DNA of 64,000 bases, from the NCBI RefSeq assembly GCF_051020955.1, contig NC_135029.1, positions 3,124,001 to 3,188,000 on the forward strand. Direction: 5' to 3'. Each line of letters starts with the position of its first letter. Position 1 is the stretch's first letter. The translations under genes were made by a program, and so were the position numbers. Source of the DNA: Megalopta genalis. Its lineage: Eukaryota; Arthropoda; Insecta; Hymenoptera; Halictidae. The notes below the pieces were generated by a model. The model saw only the letters and a program-made list of their open reading frames with translations, was not told the origin of the DNA and ran no database searches. Positions 37,645 to 46,594 of the stretch are shown here, piece after piece.

Positions 37645-37991
37645 GCAATCTACAACGAAATTAGGAATATAAGGAAATGGCTGTGTTGTTTGTGTGGGTC
37701 TGAGTTACATAGAAAATTTTATTTTATTTGGGCATCGACATTCTCATTTCTGGAGTGATTGACGAACTTTCCACACAGGAGGTTGTAAACCGATGTGCCA
37801 GAGCTCGGACAAAAGAGTTTCCGCAGGTATCGGTAATCCTTTTATTGCTGATCATAGAATATTTGTTCGAGCCTCAGTCGGCCTACGGAAGTGAAAATGT
37901 CTATGCATGAATAAAATACAATTTTTTATGTAACCCAAACCCATGAACAACACAGCCATTTCCTTATATTCCTAATTTCGTTGTAGGTTGC
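37645..37991. mobile_element. MITE of about 347 bp with arms of about 85 bp
   Basis: Left arm GCAATCTACAACGAAATTAG then GAATATAAGGAAATGGCTGT; right arm ACAGCCATTTCCTTATATTC then CTAATTTCGTTGTAGGTTGC. The outer 47 bases are almost identical and similarity continues inwards through GGGTCTGAGTTACATA versus TATGTAACCCAAACCC. The short plus-strand ORF in the middle (37728-37910) is not a transposase. Confidence 0.85.
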
Positions 37992-38570
37992 GGATCAAAA
38001 TTTCTACTAAGACGTTTCACAATCGTTTCATATAGTTTTTTAATCTTTTTGCCGGTAAATTGTTACAGTTTTCAATAATTCTTAACTCTTATTCTCTAAA
38101 ACTCTGGGTTTGAGAATTTTTGTAGATAATTTCAAAATTTTAAAAGTAAAAATCGTATAAAATTACGAAATTATTCGTTGCTTTCGAAACTCCTCGTAGA
38201 TTATTGATTACTGCCCGTCATAGTTGACAATTACTGGGATGTCTGAATTAACGAAATATTGTAGATTCATAAACTAGAAAATATTACCTAAAATGTAGCT
38301 TATTGTAGCAAATACGTTGGACTGCGTAGTCGAGAATCCTACGAAAAGTACAAGTTGAATATCACGCCAAGTGTTTCAGATGGAGCACCAGGCAATCGGA
38401 TGCGCGAATAGAGTAAGATCGCAAGCATGATAAAAAGTGAGACAAGCCATATTGGTCGTCGGTGTGACTTGTTTCGCTTGGGTGGCTGAGTCCTGCTCTC
38501 TTGTTCACTCGCCACTTCCTCTCTTTGTCTGAAACTGTGAGGGCAGCACTGCTTACTTGTAAGGCGTCAA

Positions 38571-38644
38571 CCAATCAGAGGAAAGCAATGTCTGTACCTA
38601 CCCTCATATTTCTGGTGGTTTTGCCTCCATCACTCAGTTCAGTT
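38571..38644 (+). promoter_or_regulatory. CRIPT core promoter: CCAAT box and initiator
   Basis: CCAAT at 38571-38575 inside AACCAATCAGAG, then TCAGTT at 38634-38639 and again at 38639-38644, matching the arthropod initiator consensus. Spacing of about 60 bp and position just before the CRIPT 5' exon support this. There is no TATA box at the expected distance. Confidence 0.5.
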
Positions 38645-38700
38645 TAGTACGTCGAGGTATTGCTGTACTATTTTGTAATACAGAGAACTGTATTTGTGAG

Positions 38701-38938
38701 GTTAAGTATTTGCTGACACTTATATTTTTTCATTTGAATAGCATAATGTTTATACTGACAGTATATTAGAAAAAAGTAAAGGAACTAATTGTTGCTTACC
38801 ATGAATTTAATTTATGAGAAACATTTGTTTATGAAAATATCGCTTAAATAAAATTTTATGATCTTTACAAAGCAACACTTAGAACTGTTTATAACTGTAT
38901 TATAATAATTTAGTATACGATGTTATTTTATATTTCAG
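38701..38938 (+). other. Predicted intron in the CRIPT 5' UTR
   Basis: Donor TGAG|GTTAAG after 38700, acceptor TATTTCAG at 38931-38938. The second exon then begins 25 bases before the ATG. Donor quality is moderate, so transcript data would be needed to confirm it. Confidence 0.5.
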
Positions 38939-38963
38939 GCTAAAGTGTGGGCTGCGGTTTAAA

Positions 38964-39266
38964 ATGGTCTGCGAGAAGTGTGAGAAAAAATTAGGAAAAG
39001 TTATAACTCCAGATCCCTGGAAAAGCGGTGCAAGAAATACTGTAGAGAGTGGAGGACGCAAAGTTGGAGAGAATAAAGCTTTGTCAGCAGGAAAAGCTAG
39101 ATTTAATCCATATACTGCTACATTTGAGACTTGTAGAATATGTAGACAAAAAGTACATCAAGTTGGTTCTCATTATTGTCAATCATGTGCATATAAGAAA
39201 GCTATATGCGCTATGTGTGGTAAAAAGTTAATGAGTACCAAAAATTACAAACAGTCTGCTACCTAA
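38964..39266 (+). CDS. Cript: CRIPT, cysteine-rich PDZ-binding protein (100 aa)
   Basis: Small zinc-binding protein. In vertebrates it was described as binding PDZ3 of PSD-95 and tubulin, and later work links it to the minor spliceosome. The ORF is single-exon and has the family's usual length (human 101). It opens MVCEKCEKKLGKVITPDPWK, followed by SGARNTVESGGRKVGENKAL, and keeps four Cys pairs: CEKC, CRIC, CQSC and CAMC, with HQVGSHYC in the middle. Start is the first ATG after the predicted acceptor. Oddity: the C terminus reads NYKQSAT instead of the vertebrate NYKQTSV, so the classical hydrophobic-ended PDZ ligand is absent. Convergent with the Jerky-like gene downstream. Confidence 0.97.
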   Translation: MVCEKCEKKLGKVITPDPWKSGARNTVESGGRKVGENKALSAGKARFNPYTATFETCRICRQKVHQVGSHYCQSCAYKKAICAMCGKKLMSTKNYKQSAT

Positions 39267-39318
39267 TACATTATAAAGGAAAAGACTGCTTATTTTTAAA
39301 TGCATAGACCACTTTGAT

Positions 39319-39792
39319 AATAAAATGAACATTAGGTTGTTATTAAGAACTTATAAGTGAATACTTCTCTCATATATAATTTTACAGGAAAGAATATATT
39401 ATTTTTCAAATTGTAGGCTGTAAATATCTCAGACGAAATAACATTTTATAACAATATACTTAAATATTAAATAAAAGCTGTTATAACTCTTGTACAAATT
39501 AGAAATGTGATGTTCCATTATATTGAATCTTGTCAATTCTACACAAAAATATGATTTACAAATGGACTGTAAAGAGCACATTAAGTATAATTATTCATTA
39601 TTACTTCTTTTATTTAAAGTATTGTTACGATGTAAGTTGAAGTCATGAAATATTTTTGAGTGTATGTGAGAGTGCATTGCAAATGACACAATATTTAGTT
39701 ATAGACTAATTTAATTTGTAAGACTTGAATGTATATTTTCATGTGTATTGATTTGACACTTGTATTATATTTAACAATTGTTTTGTAATAAA
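39319..39792 (+). terminator. CRIPT poly(A) signals
   Basis: AATAAA hexamers at 39319-39324, 39470-39475 and 39787-39792 downstream of the stop codon. Several 3' UTR lengths are possible. Confidence 0.55.
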
Positions 39793-40569
39793 ATTATTTC
39801 TTGTTCAATAGAATATGATCTACTTTTTGAAAATAGTTTTATATACAATATTAATCTCTTGCCATACATTAACTTGTCAGACTAGTGGTGGATATTTCTA
39901 TTAATAAGCTGTTAGATATGAATGTTGTTCTTTTCAGGCGGAATCAAATTCTATTGTATTGTCATCAATATTTAAACACTCAAGTAAATGTAACTACACA
40001 ATAAATATAAAGTTTATTTTTCTTCTAAGAAATTATTTCGCTCGAAACGGTTCTAGTCATTATAATTGTAAAGAGAATGGTACGGCAAAGGGTTAAATGA
40101 CATAAAATATCTCTGAGAAACTGAAGTTGTATTTTTATAAGATAATTTATCTTAAATAGAATATAGAAATCTATCTATGTACTGTATCCTATGTAATTTA
40201 TTAATATAAAATATACAAAGTGAAAATAATTTATAATTTACATTTAAATATTTGTTAAAAAAAACTCTTGGAGCTTTTCATTTAGTATATACACATGCAT
40301 TTTTAATGCCCCACACACATTACTGTATATGCTTGCAGAACATAAATTCTCAGTTAAATCTCGAGCAAAATAAATTTTAACTCTTAACGTATACTGATCA
40401 AATTAAATAACAAAGTACAGGAAAACAATTAACCTCCATATGAAAATGTTATTTTTAAAAAATCTAACTCGATCGTGTTGTCTCTTAGCAAATAAATTAG
40501 TAAATTCAAATGAATTATCAATTAATCAAGAAGATTGGTCGAAGAATCATAGACTATTCAAAAACTACT
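39793..40569. other. Intergenic/3' flank between CRIPT and Jerky-like gene
   Basis: AT-rich, no gene seen. A short plus-strand ORF at 40440-40634 runs antisense into the end of the Jerky-like gene and is a shadow. Confidence 0.6.
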
Positions 40570-42192
40570 TCAAAGACTACTTTGTTTTTGCACTTCTTCG
40601 TAATATTTTTTTAGAACCTGTATCTGCAATTTAATAAACTCTGGCTGATTTAACGACCAAAGCAGTAGATTTGAAAACGTTCGTTCCACTTCCTCCTCTT
40701 CCAGATAAGAAGGAATCTTTTGATCCGGACAGTTCTTCTCGCACTTGATGACCGGATCTCCCTCCCCTTTCTCACACGACGAAAGCCAATCTTCGATCTC
40801 TCGTTCACCAGTCGTGGTCCCAACTATCGCGCTAACTATATTTTTGATACTAGCAATACTTGCTTTGGAGCCGCACGTTTCCTCCTTCACAACGATCTCT
40901 TCTTTCACTCTGTTTCCTAAAATTTTCTGCCACGAATCACGGATAGTGATCCGCGGTAGGTCCTTCCACGCCTCGGTTACCATATCGATACAATCCTTCA
41001 GATCGTAGTCCGAATAGAATTGAGCGACTCCATAAGGAAACTCTGAAATCTTCTTCAGCATCAAATGGCGAAAGAATATCTTCACCTTCTCCATTATCCC
41101 CTGTCCCATTGGGTTTAAGGTCGATCTCGTGTCCGCGGGAAGAAGCACAACTTCTATATCGTCCTTCTCCTCCTTTATGTTCAGCGGTTTCGCTAGAATG
41201 TGAGCATCATTCCTGTCGATCAGTAGTAGCACTTTACCGTGGCATCCGCTTTCCAACTGGCGCCTTCTTACAGCTGGTTTGAAGTGGTTCTCTAGCCAGT
41301 CGTCGTACACGACTTTGTCTATCCAAGCGTTCTTCTGGCTCTTGTAGACGACCGGTAATTCCTCTTGATTCAAATGCTTCAGGGCCCGTGGCTTTTCACA
41401 CCCGTGGATGAACAATGGCGGAAGCTTGTGCGTGCCGGTAACATTAGCGCAAAGTCCCACGGTGACTCTATCTGCTTGGATGTTGTTCAGTATATTTTTA
41501 TCGCCAGTGTGGGCCAGTAGCCTCGAAGGCAGCGTCTTCCACATCAGTCTCATCTCATCCATGTTGTAGATGTGTTCGAGCTGTATGTTCTCCTCCTCGA
41601 TACGCCATAGGAGGCCCTGGACAAACAATTCCTCAGCCTTTGTGGCAACGTCCGCTTCATCGTTCGCGGCAACGATCTTCGTGATCGCTATACCGTGGCG
41701 TTTCTTGAAACGCCATATCCAGCCCTTGTTCGCTGTGAACGTCGACGGGCCAGCAAATTGTTTATTCAGCTCCAACGCTTTCCTATGGAATTGCGCGTCC
41801 GTGATGCGATGGCAGATCGTCAGCTGTTGCAAGTACCATGCGTACAACCGATCGTCCAGCTCGTGCAGCACCGGCTTCCTCATCCTCTTTCTGATTTTCC
41901 CGGATGTCTCCGAATTCTGCTGCAGCTGGATCCCGTTCCTTTTGATGCGATGAATGGTCGCGATGCTGACTCCGTATTCCGTTGCAAGTTGACTTATCGG
42001 GACAGCGTACTCCAGTTTCCGTAGGACTTCCAAACGCTGTTGCAACGAGAGGACAATGTACGAGCCGTTACGTTCAGCAGACATCGCGCGATAAATGATG
42101 GGCACCTCTTTGCCAGACGCGGCGCCGTCCAATGTCCGTAAAGAGCTATTCAAAATCGTACCCTTGCATCGAACAATGCTTTTCGATATCAA
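40570..42192 (-). CDS. Jerky/Tigger-type transposase-derived protein, probably domesticated
   Basis: Single uninterrupted ORF (540 codons); the more likely start is codon 37 (ATG at 42084), where the family's N terminus begins. Order: CENP-B/psq helix-turn-helix at residues about 44-84 (LSLQQRLEVLRKLE, ISQLATEYGVSIATIHRIKR); CENP-B-type second DNA-binding domain at about 106-172 (ELDDRLYAWYLQQL, GWIWRFKKRHGI); DDE_1 core from about 205. Catalytic motifs: YNMDE (D212), LLLIDRNDAH (D326), NPMGQG (residues 360-365), where transposases have P-x-DQ, so the third acidic residue is glycine at 363. The C-terminal 120 residues are acidic and not recognised. GC-rich relative to flanks. No terminal inverted repeats seen at either side. 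Likely nuclear and DNA-binding; function unknown. Confidence 0.88.
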   Translation of the reverse strand: MISKSIVRCKGTILNSSLRTLDGAASGKEVPIIYRAMSAERNGSYIVLSLQQRLEVLRKLEYAVPISQLATEYGVSIATIHRIKRNGIQLQQNSETSGKIRKRMRKPVLHELDDRLYAWYLQQLTICHRITDAQFHRKALELNKQFAGPSTFTANKGWIWRFKKRHGIAITKIVAANDEADVATKAEELFVQGLLWRIEEENIQLEHIYNMDEMRLMWKTLPSRLLAHTGDKNILNNIQADRVTVGLCANVTGTHKLPPLFIHGCEKPRALKHLNQEELPVVYKSQKNAWIDKVVYDDWLENHFKPAVRRRQLESGCHGKVLLLIDRNDAHILAKPLNIKEEKDDIEVVLLPADTRSTLNPMGQGIMEKVKIFFRHLMLKKISEFPYGVAQFYSDYDLKDCIDMVTEAWKDLPRITIRDSWQKILGNRVKEEIVVKEETCGSKASIASIKNIVSAIVGTTTGEREIEDWLSSCEKGEGDPVIKCEKNCPDQKIPSYLEEEEVERTFSNLLLWSLNQPEFIKLQIQVLKKYYEEVQKQSSL

Positions 42193-42430
42193 GTCGGGCG
42201 GTCATTATCTCTGTTTTCAGAGGAAAACGAGCACACGACGGATGGTCGTGTGAAAACGCCAAGTGAAATCGAAATAGCGGATACAGAAATTTCAGACGGT
42301 ATGCCGTTCACGGCACTCCACGGACTAGTGCGCCCTTCCCACCACGGATTAGTGCTCGCGCAGACATCCCCACCACCATTTTTGCTTAATCCGCTCCAGC
42401 GCCCTTCCATCACGTGCGACCGGCAGCTGG
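42193..42430 (-). promoter_or_regulatory. GC-rich upstream region of the Jerky-like gene
   Basis: Moderate GC, CpG-bearing stretch just 5' of the ORF, with no TATA box visible to me. It probably contains the promoter/5' UTR. The short ORF at 42189-42413 has no recognisable product. Confidence 0.35.
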
Positions 42431-43196
42431 TTGCTGAGAGTGATAAGCCCGACGCTTAGGATGACTCATCCGCTAACCAAAATTAGAGTTTTAGATTTTC
42501 TAACACATGGATTTATCAGAAACGTTTGGATTAGTATACGATGCGTGATTTCGATCCGTTTTCGTTAGCATAATCTCGGCTAGTTGTTGACATTATTTCT
42601 GTGAAAATATAGTGAGAAAAGGTCAATTAGTTTTTGTTTGTCGATGAGTCATTCCACGACTCCTCTGCCTTATTGCTCTTGATATCTGTCTACCGGCTGT
42701 GGTAGGTAGATCGCAACTGGCTTATTGTTGCTCCATCTTGGACACACATCCGTTCTATCTCGTTTACTCTCCTCGTCAAACGGATACCGAGATCAGTTGG
42801 GTCATGTCTGAAATAAAAACTTGACCTTTCCCGCATTAGCCGACATTTTGTGTACAGTATTGCCTAATTTCTTGCACCTGCATACCTCTGTTCAAAAATA
42901 CCATTGGGTTCTTGTAGATAAGATCACTGTAACAAGACCAAATGCGTTTGGAATAAGATTACTGTAATATACATGATGTCTTATTTGATTATTATCTATT
43001 TTGTCTTTTGTGCTGTTCTTGGCAATTCATCGGCGGAGGCTTTATGGGATCATTTATAATTTTATTTATCAATTTTTTCCACATATTTTTTAAGGTTCTT
43101 TTAGACACTTTAGTTTTTCTATAAACCTAAAATGGGACATGTCAAAATTTGAATGTAATTGACAAAAATTAGATAGGCACTTATATTTCAATATTC

Positions 43197-43415
43197 ATTC
43201 TTTGGGTCCAAATAGACCTACTGTCGGAGTATTAATGTACAAAGTGAAAATTCTTGCAAATAAAAATCAAGTGAATTTAAAGGGGTGTAAAGAACTTGTA
43301 CAGGCTAACTTCATTTTTTTCAACGAAGTCATGTCTTTTAACACTCGGGTCGCTGGGCTCTGGTCCAATTGGACCCAGAGTATAAATAATGTTATTTGGC
43401 TATCTGGTTATTAAC
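43197..43415. other. Intergenic segment with a near-palindrome around GGTCCAATTGGACC
   Basis: Positions about 43353-43382 carry GGGCTCTGGTCCAATTGGAC followed by CCAGAG, a near-perfect palindrome. It is preceded by TTAACACTCGGGTCG, and a related TTGGGTCCAAAT lies at about 43202. This may be one terminus of a TTAA-target transposon. The neighbouring plus-strand ORF (43202-43414) is not supported as a gene. Confidence 0.35.
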
Positions 43416-44575
43416 CATTAATTTAAAATTTCACGTGTTTCATGAAGATCTTGAGGAAAGCTGACATGTCTGAAAGGTGTACTTTAAAAAATATTTTGGA
43501 AGAAAACAATGTCAGTTGTGTTTTTGACAAAAAGGGTCGCCGTTCAAATGTCAGTGCATTAGTTGGTGTAACTCGATATGATCTCAGTAAAGAAATTAAG
43601 TGATGTATTTTGGAAAATCATTGTGTTTCAAGATACAAATTCTTAATATCAAATGATAAATAAGAATCTTATGCTTGAAAAATAAGATCATTTTGCACGT
43701 TTAGATTACTACTACTAAATAATTTGTATGAGTTACCACATTCACGTTTTCAATGGTTTTGCTAGTATTCCATTGTCTTCGTTTCGCAAATTTAATGTTT
43801 ATCGTAGGTACTATAATACCTGTGTTACCATCTAGATAGACCTATAAAATCTTAACGAAGGTAGGTTCTGATAATTGGGCTTAAGGTGCGCGCAATTAAA
43901 ACCAATGTACAATACGAAGAAATAATTACCCTTATATACAGATTATTATTTATGTTCACAATAAGATAGAATATTTATACTTACTTTCCAAATGTGAGAT
44001 GAGCTATACAATCTCTGTCGTATGGGTAATAATTAATCGTAGTATATCTGGTACATACTTCCTTTGAGGATATAATAGGTCATATAAAAACAAAAATATT
44101 ATACAAATGCAATTTTCAGTAAATAATGATAAAATATACAGAATTTATCATTTGAAATGGCAGATTGGTTCTAGAAATAATCTACCATCCAGAAAAATTT
44201 ACCATTTGTTTGAACAAAATTCTGTAAGTTGCTTTAACGGTTTGATTGAATAGCTTGTAGACACAATCCCAGTGACCTATACCCTAACATTGTTTCATTA
44301 AGGAAAAGAAATGATAATGTATGGAATAATAGAAGAATTTCCTAATTGAAACAAACCGATACGAACAATAAGTTATTTTTAAACAAATCATATGAAAATC
44401 TCAGAATTAATTTCTCGTTCAGAGTTATTGTAAACATCTATTATTTATTGCATATTTTCGTTTTGTATTAGTTTTCGTTTAATATTGCAATAAACGTTTA
44501 GTACCAAAAATTCGCACTTATCTGTCAGATTCAAACTAACGCAAAATATTTTCGCGATAAGTATTTCGTGAAAAT

Positions 44576-44650
44576 ACAGTAGAACCTCAATTATCCGGTC
44601 CTCCATGATCAGAATCATCTGTTATCTGAATACTTTCCATGTGTAAGCAA
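44576..44650 (+). mobile_element. Tigger/pogo-like terminal inverted repeat remnant
   Basis: TA-CAGTAGAACCTCAATTATC followed by CGG and related C/T-rich words looks like the end of a Tigger/pogo family transposon. No matching second end was found nearby. Its orientation is not that expected for the 5' end of the minus-strand Jerky-like gene 2.4 kb away. Confidence 0.5.
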
Positions 44651-45359
44651 CTCAATTTAAGGTAATACATATGCAAAATGATTTACTGTACAAATCAATA
44701 AGGATTAAATCTAGCAGTGTAACTAAGTAACTGTTCTATTATTCGATCACCCATGTCACTGTATACGCAGATTCACGGAATTGAATTCAAACAGAAAAGG
44801 TATGCGTCCTGTGAAATCAAAATATACGATGCAAAAGTAGAATTGCCTTTCATTTTGCTATTCATTCGAATTCACTTAAAAGAAAATCGTGAAGATAGAG
44901 AATTAAGTAAAATATGCAAACTTTGATAATTGATTGACGAAATAGTAAGCACTGATTATATTCGCTAAATATTAAATAACTCTGAAATATGGTAAATTAT
45001 TAAATTATGGTAAATTACACGTTATTAGTGTAATGAGCTGCAACCTTTATAAATTTATAGACTTTGTTTCCATGTTCCACTTACACGTAGATAATCCTGA
45101 ATAGAAGATATGCGGTCGTCTAACTATACGATCTGGTGGCGACAGACTACTTAAAATGGAGGACTCGGCGACTATGCACGCCTTCTTGTCTCTTTAACTT
45201 TCAAATGAACTTCTTATAAAAAAGGTGATTTGCTATAGAGAAAACATTTAGACATTTCTTACACTATACGAAGGAACACTTAAACCGCATTTCTTGCAGG
45301 CAATCCAGGGGTATAGTTCAAATAGAAAATTTCTGTTCTCCTTGACACAGTCAGAGAAC

Positions 45360-45475
45360 TATAGTAAATTCTCCCTAATTGACGCTCAGCTTGGACACAA
45401 AAATAGTCAATTTGAGAAGTGGATTATTCGAGCTTTGCGGCTCGTTTTTATAATTACCGATTGTCATTTTGAAAG
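45360..45475. mobile_element. One-armed copy of the 27.6-kb MITE
   Basis: TA then TAGTAAATTCTCCCTAATTG, then ACGCTCAGCTTGGACACAAA and AATAGTCAATTTGAGAAG, then ATTATTCGAGC and GCGGCTCGTTTTTATAATTAC. This is the arm and part of the loop seen at 27582-27816. The other arm is missing. Confidence 0.8.
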
Positions 45476-45853
45476 ATTTGAAATCATCTCTCGATTTGTA
45501 TAACAAGATTAAACTTTAATAAGTATATTTATAATCTTATCTCACGTTAGCAAGATTCTTAGTATAGGATAATTTTGTTCGTTTGAAACTTATGCTCGTA
45601 TTAATATTTAAATGATTAGTAACGTAATACAAATGTGTAACACATTTAAATGAGAATTTATTAAACTATAAGTACGATATGGTTAAAAATGTTGCGTGTG
45701 TGTATAGGTATTTCAATATTTGTTCGTTCTTCCATATACGATAATTCAAAATGGATTTTCTTAATTAGTAAAAATACAAAAATTATATATAATTCTATTT
45801 GATAATTAGCGAAAATTGTAATTTCAATAAACAACGTACACCTTAGTCTGTGT

Positions 45854-46594
45854 TATACAGGGTGTTCCACAATTATTTTAACAGCCGAAAATGAGGGGTA
45901 ACTGAGGTTATTTGAAGTAACTTTTTCCTTTGCGAAAATGCAATCTGCGGCTTTGTTTACGAGTTATTAACGGAAGACACTGTCCAATGAGAGGTGACGG
46001 CGCGAAGTTCGAGAGCCCGCAGCACGAGGCTTTGACAGATGGTCGGGACGGACTCGAGCCGCGTTCGAAGTATTGAACAAATCACGAAGCGAGAACTTTC
46101 CGGATTTTTTTTTACTACGTAACAGTGATATTTTTAAGAAAAACGCTGTTCACCTTTACTTTAGAGCGTCTGAAGAATATTTACTAATTTTTCGGACCCG
46201 ATATAGTAAGTAATTTAACCGTGATGACACACCTTGTGTGTAACATATGAAATTTTTAAGCAAGGTGTATAGTGAATATATTTTAAATGATATTTTAATT
46301 AATAAATAATTCCGTAACAAAGTACGTAAATGATATTTTAATTTAAATAATTCCGTGTCCGAACACAGTTCAACGAATGATTCGCAAAGCTAATTTAATA
46401 AATAATAATCGTGTTAAAGGACGTAAGAGATATGTTTGTTAGAGAAATATGGAGAATATTATCAATAACTTTGACATAACCTTGATATTAACCTTCATAT
46501 AACCTTGATATGTCAAGGTTATGTCAAGGTCATGTCAAGGTTATGTCAAGGCTATGTCAAGGCTGTTAAAATAATTGTGGAACACCCTGTATAC
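45854..46594. mobile_element. Non-autonomous element with TATACAGGGTGTTCC ends, 741 bp
   Basis: Left end TATACAGGGTGTTCCACAAT then TATTTTAACAGCC; right end GGCTGTTAAAATAATTGTGG then AACACCCTGTATA. The terminal repeats are about 33 bp and perfect. The interior is unusually GC-rich at 45975-46080 and holds an 11-bp tandem array near the right end. No transposase ORF. Confidence 0.88.
46497..46564. repeat. 11-bp tandem array with facing inverted copies
   Basis: About five units of TATGTCAAGGT/C in direct array, preceded at about 46477-46510 by inverted ATAACCTTGATAT copies. The pair can form a stable hairpin. It is inside the 741-bp element. Confidence 0.85.

Larger units (their letters stand above)
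17858..38560. other. Gene-poor region between X11L and CRIPT
   Basis: About 20 kb without a convincing protein gene. It holds microsatellites, MITEs, tandem duplications and a GC-rich patch, itemised separately. Unlisted stretches (for example 19100-21150, 29000-32700, 36300-37600) are AT-rich with only short, unrelated ORFs. 5' non-coding exons of X11L could lie here, but nothing in the sequence fixes them. Confidence 0.5.

Noticed and set aside
41570..42024. Plus-strand ORFs within the Jerky-like gene
   Set aside because: Antisense shadows.
44576..44650. CAGTAGAACC terminal repeat as the 5' end of a transposon carrying the Jerky-like gene
   Set aside because: Orientation is that of a left end, but a minus-strand transposase would need a right end here; no partner found below 40.5 kb.
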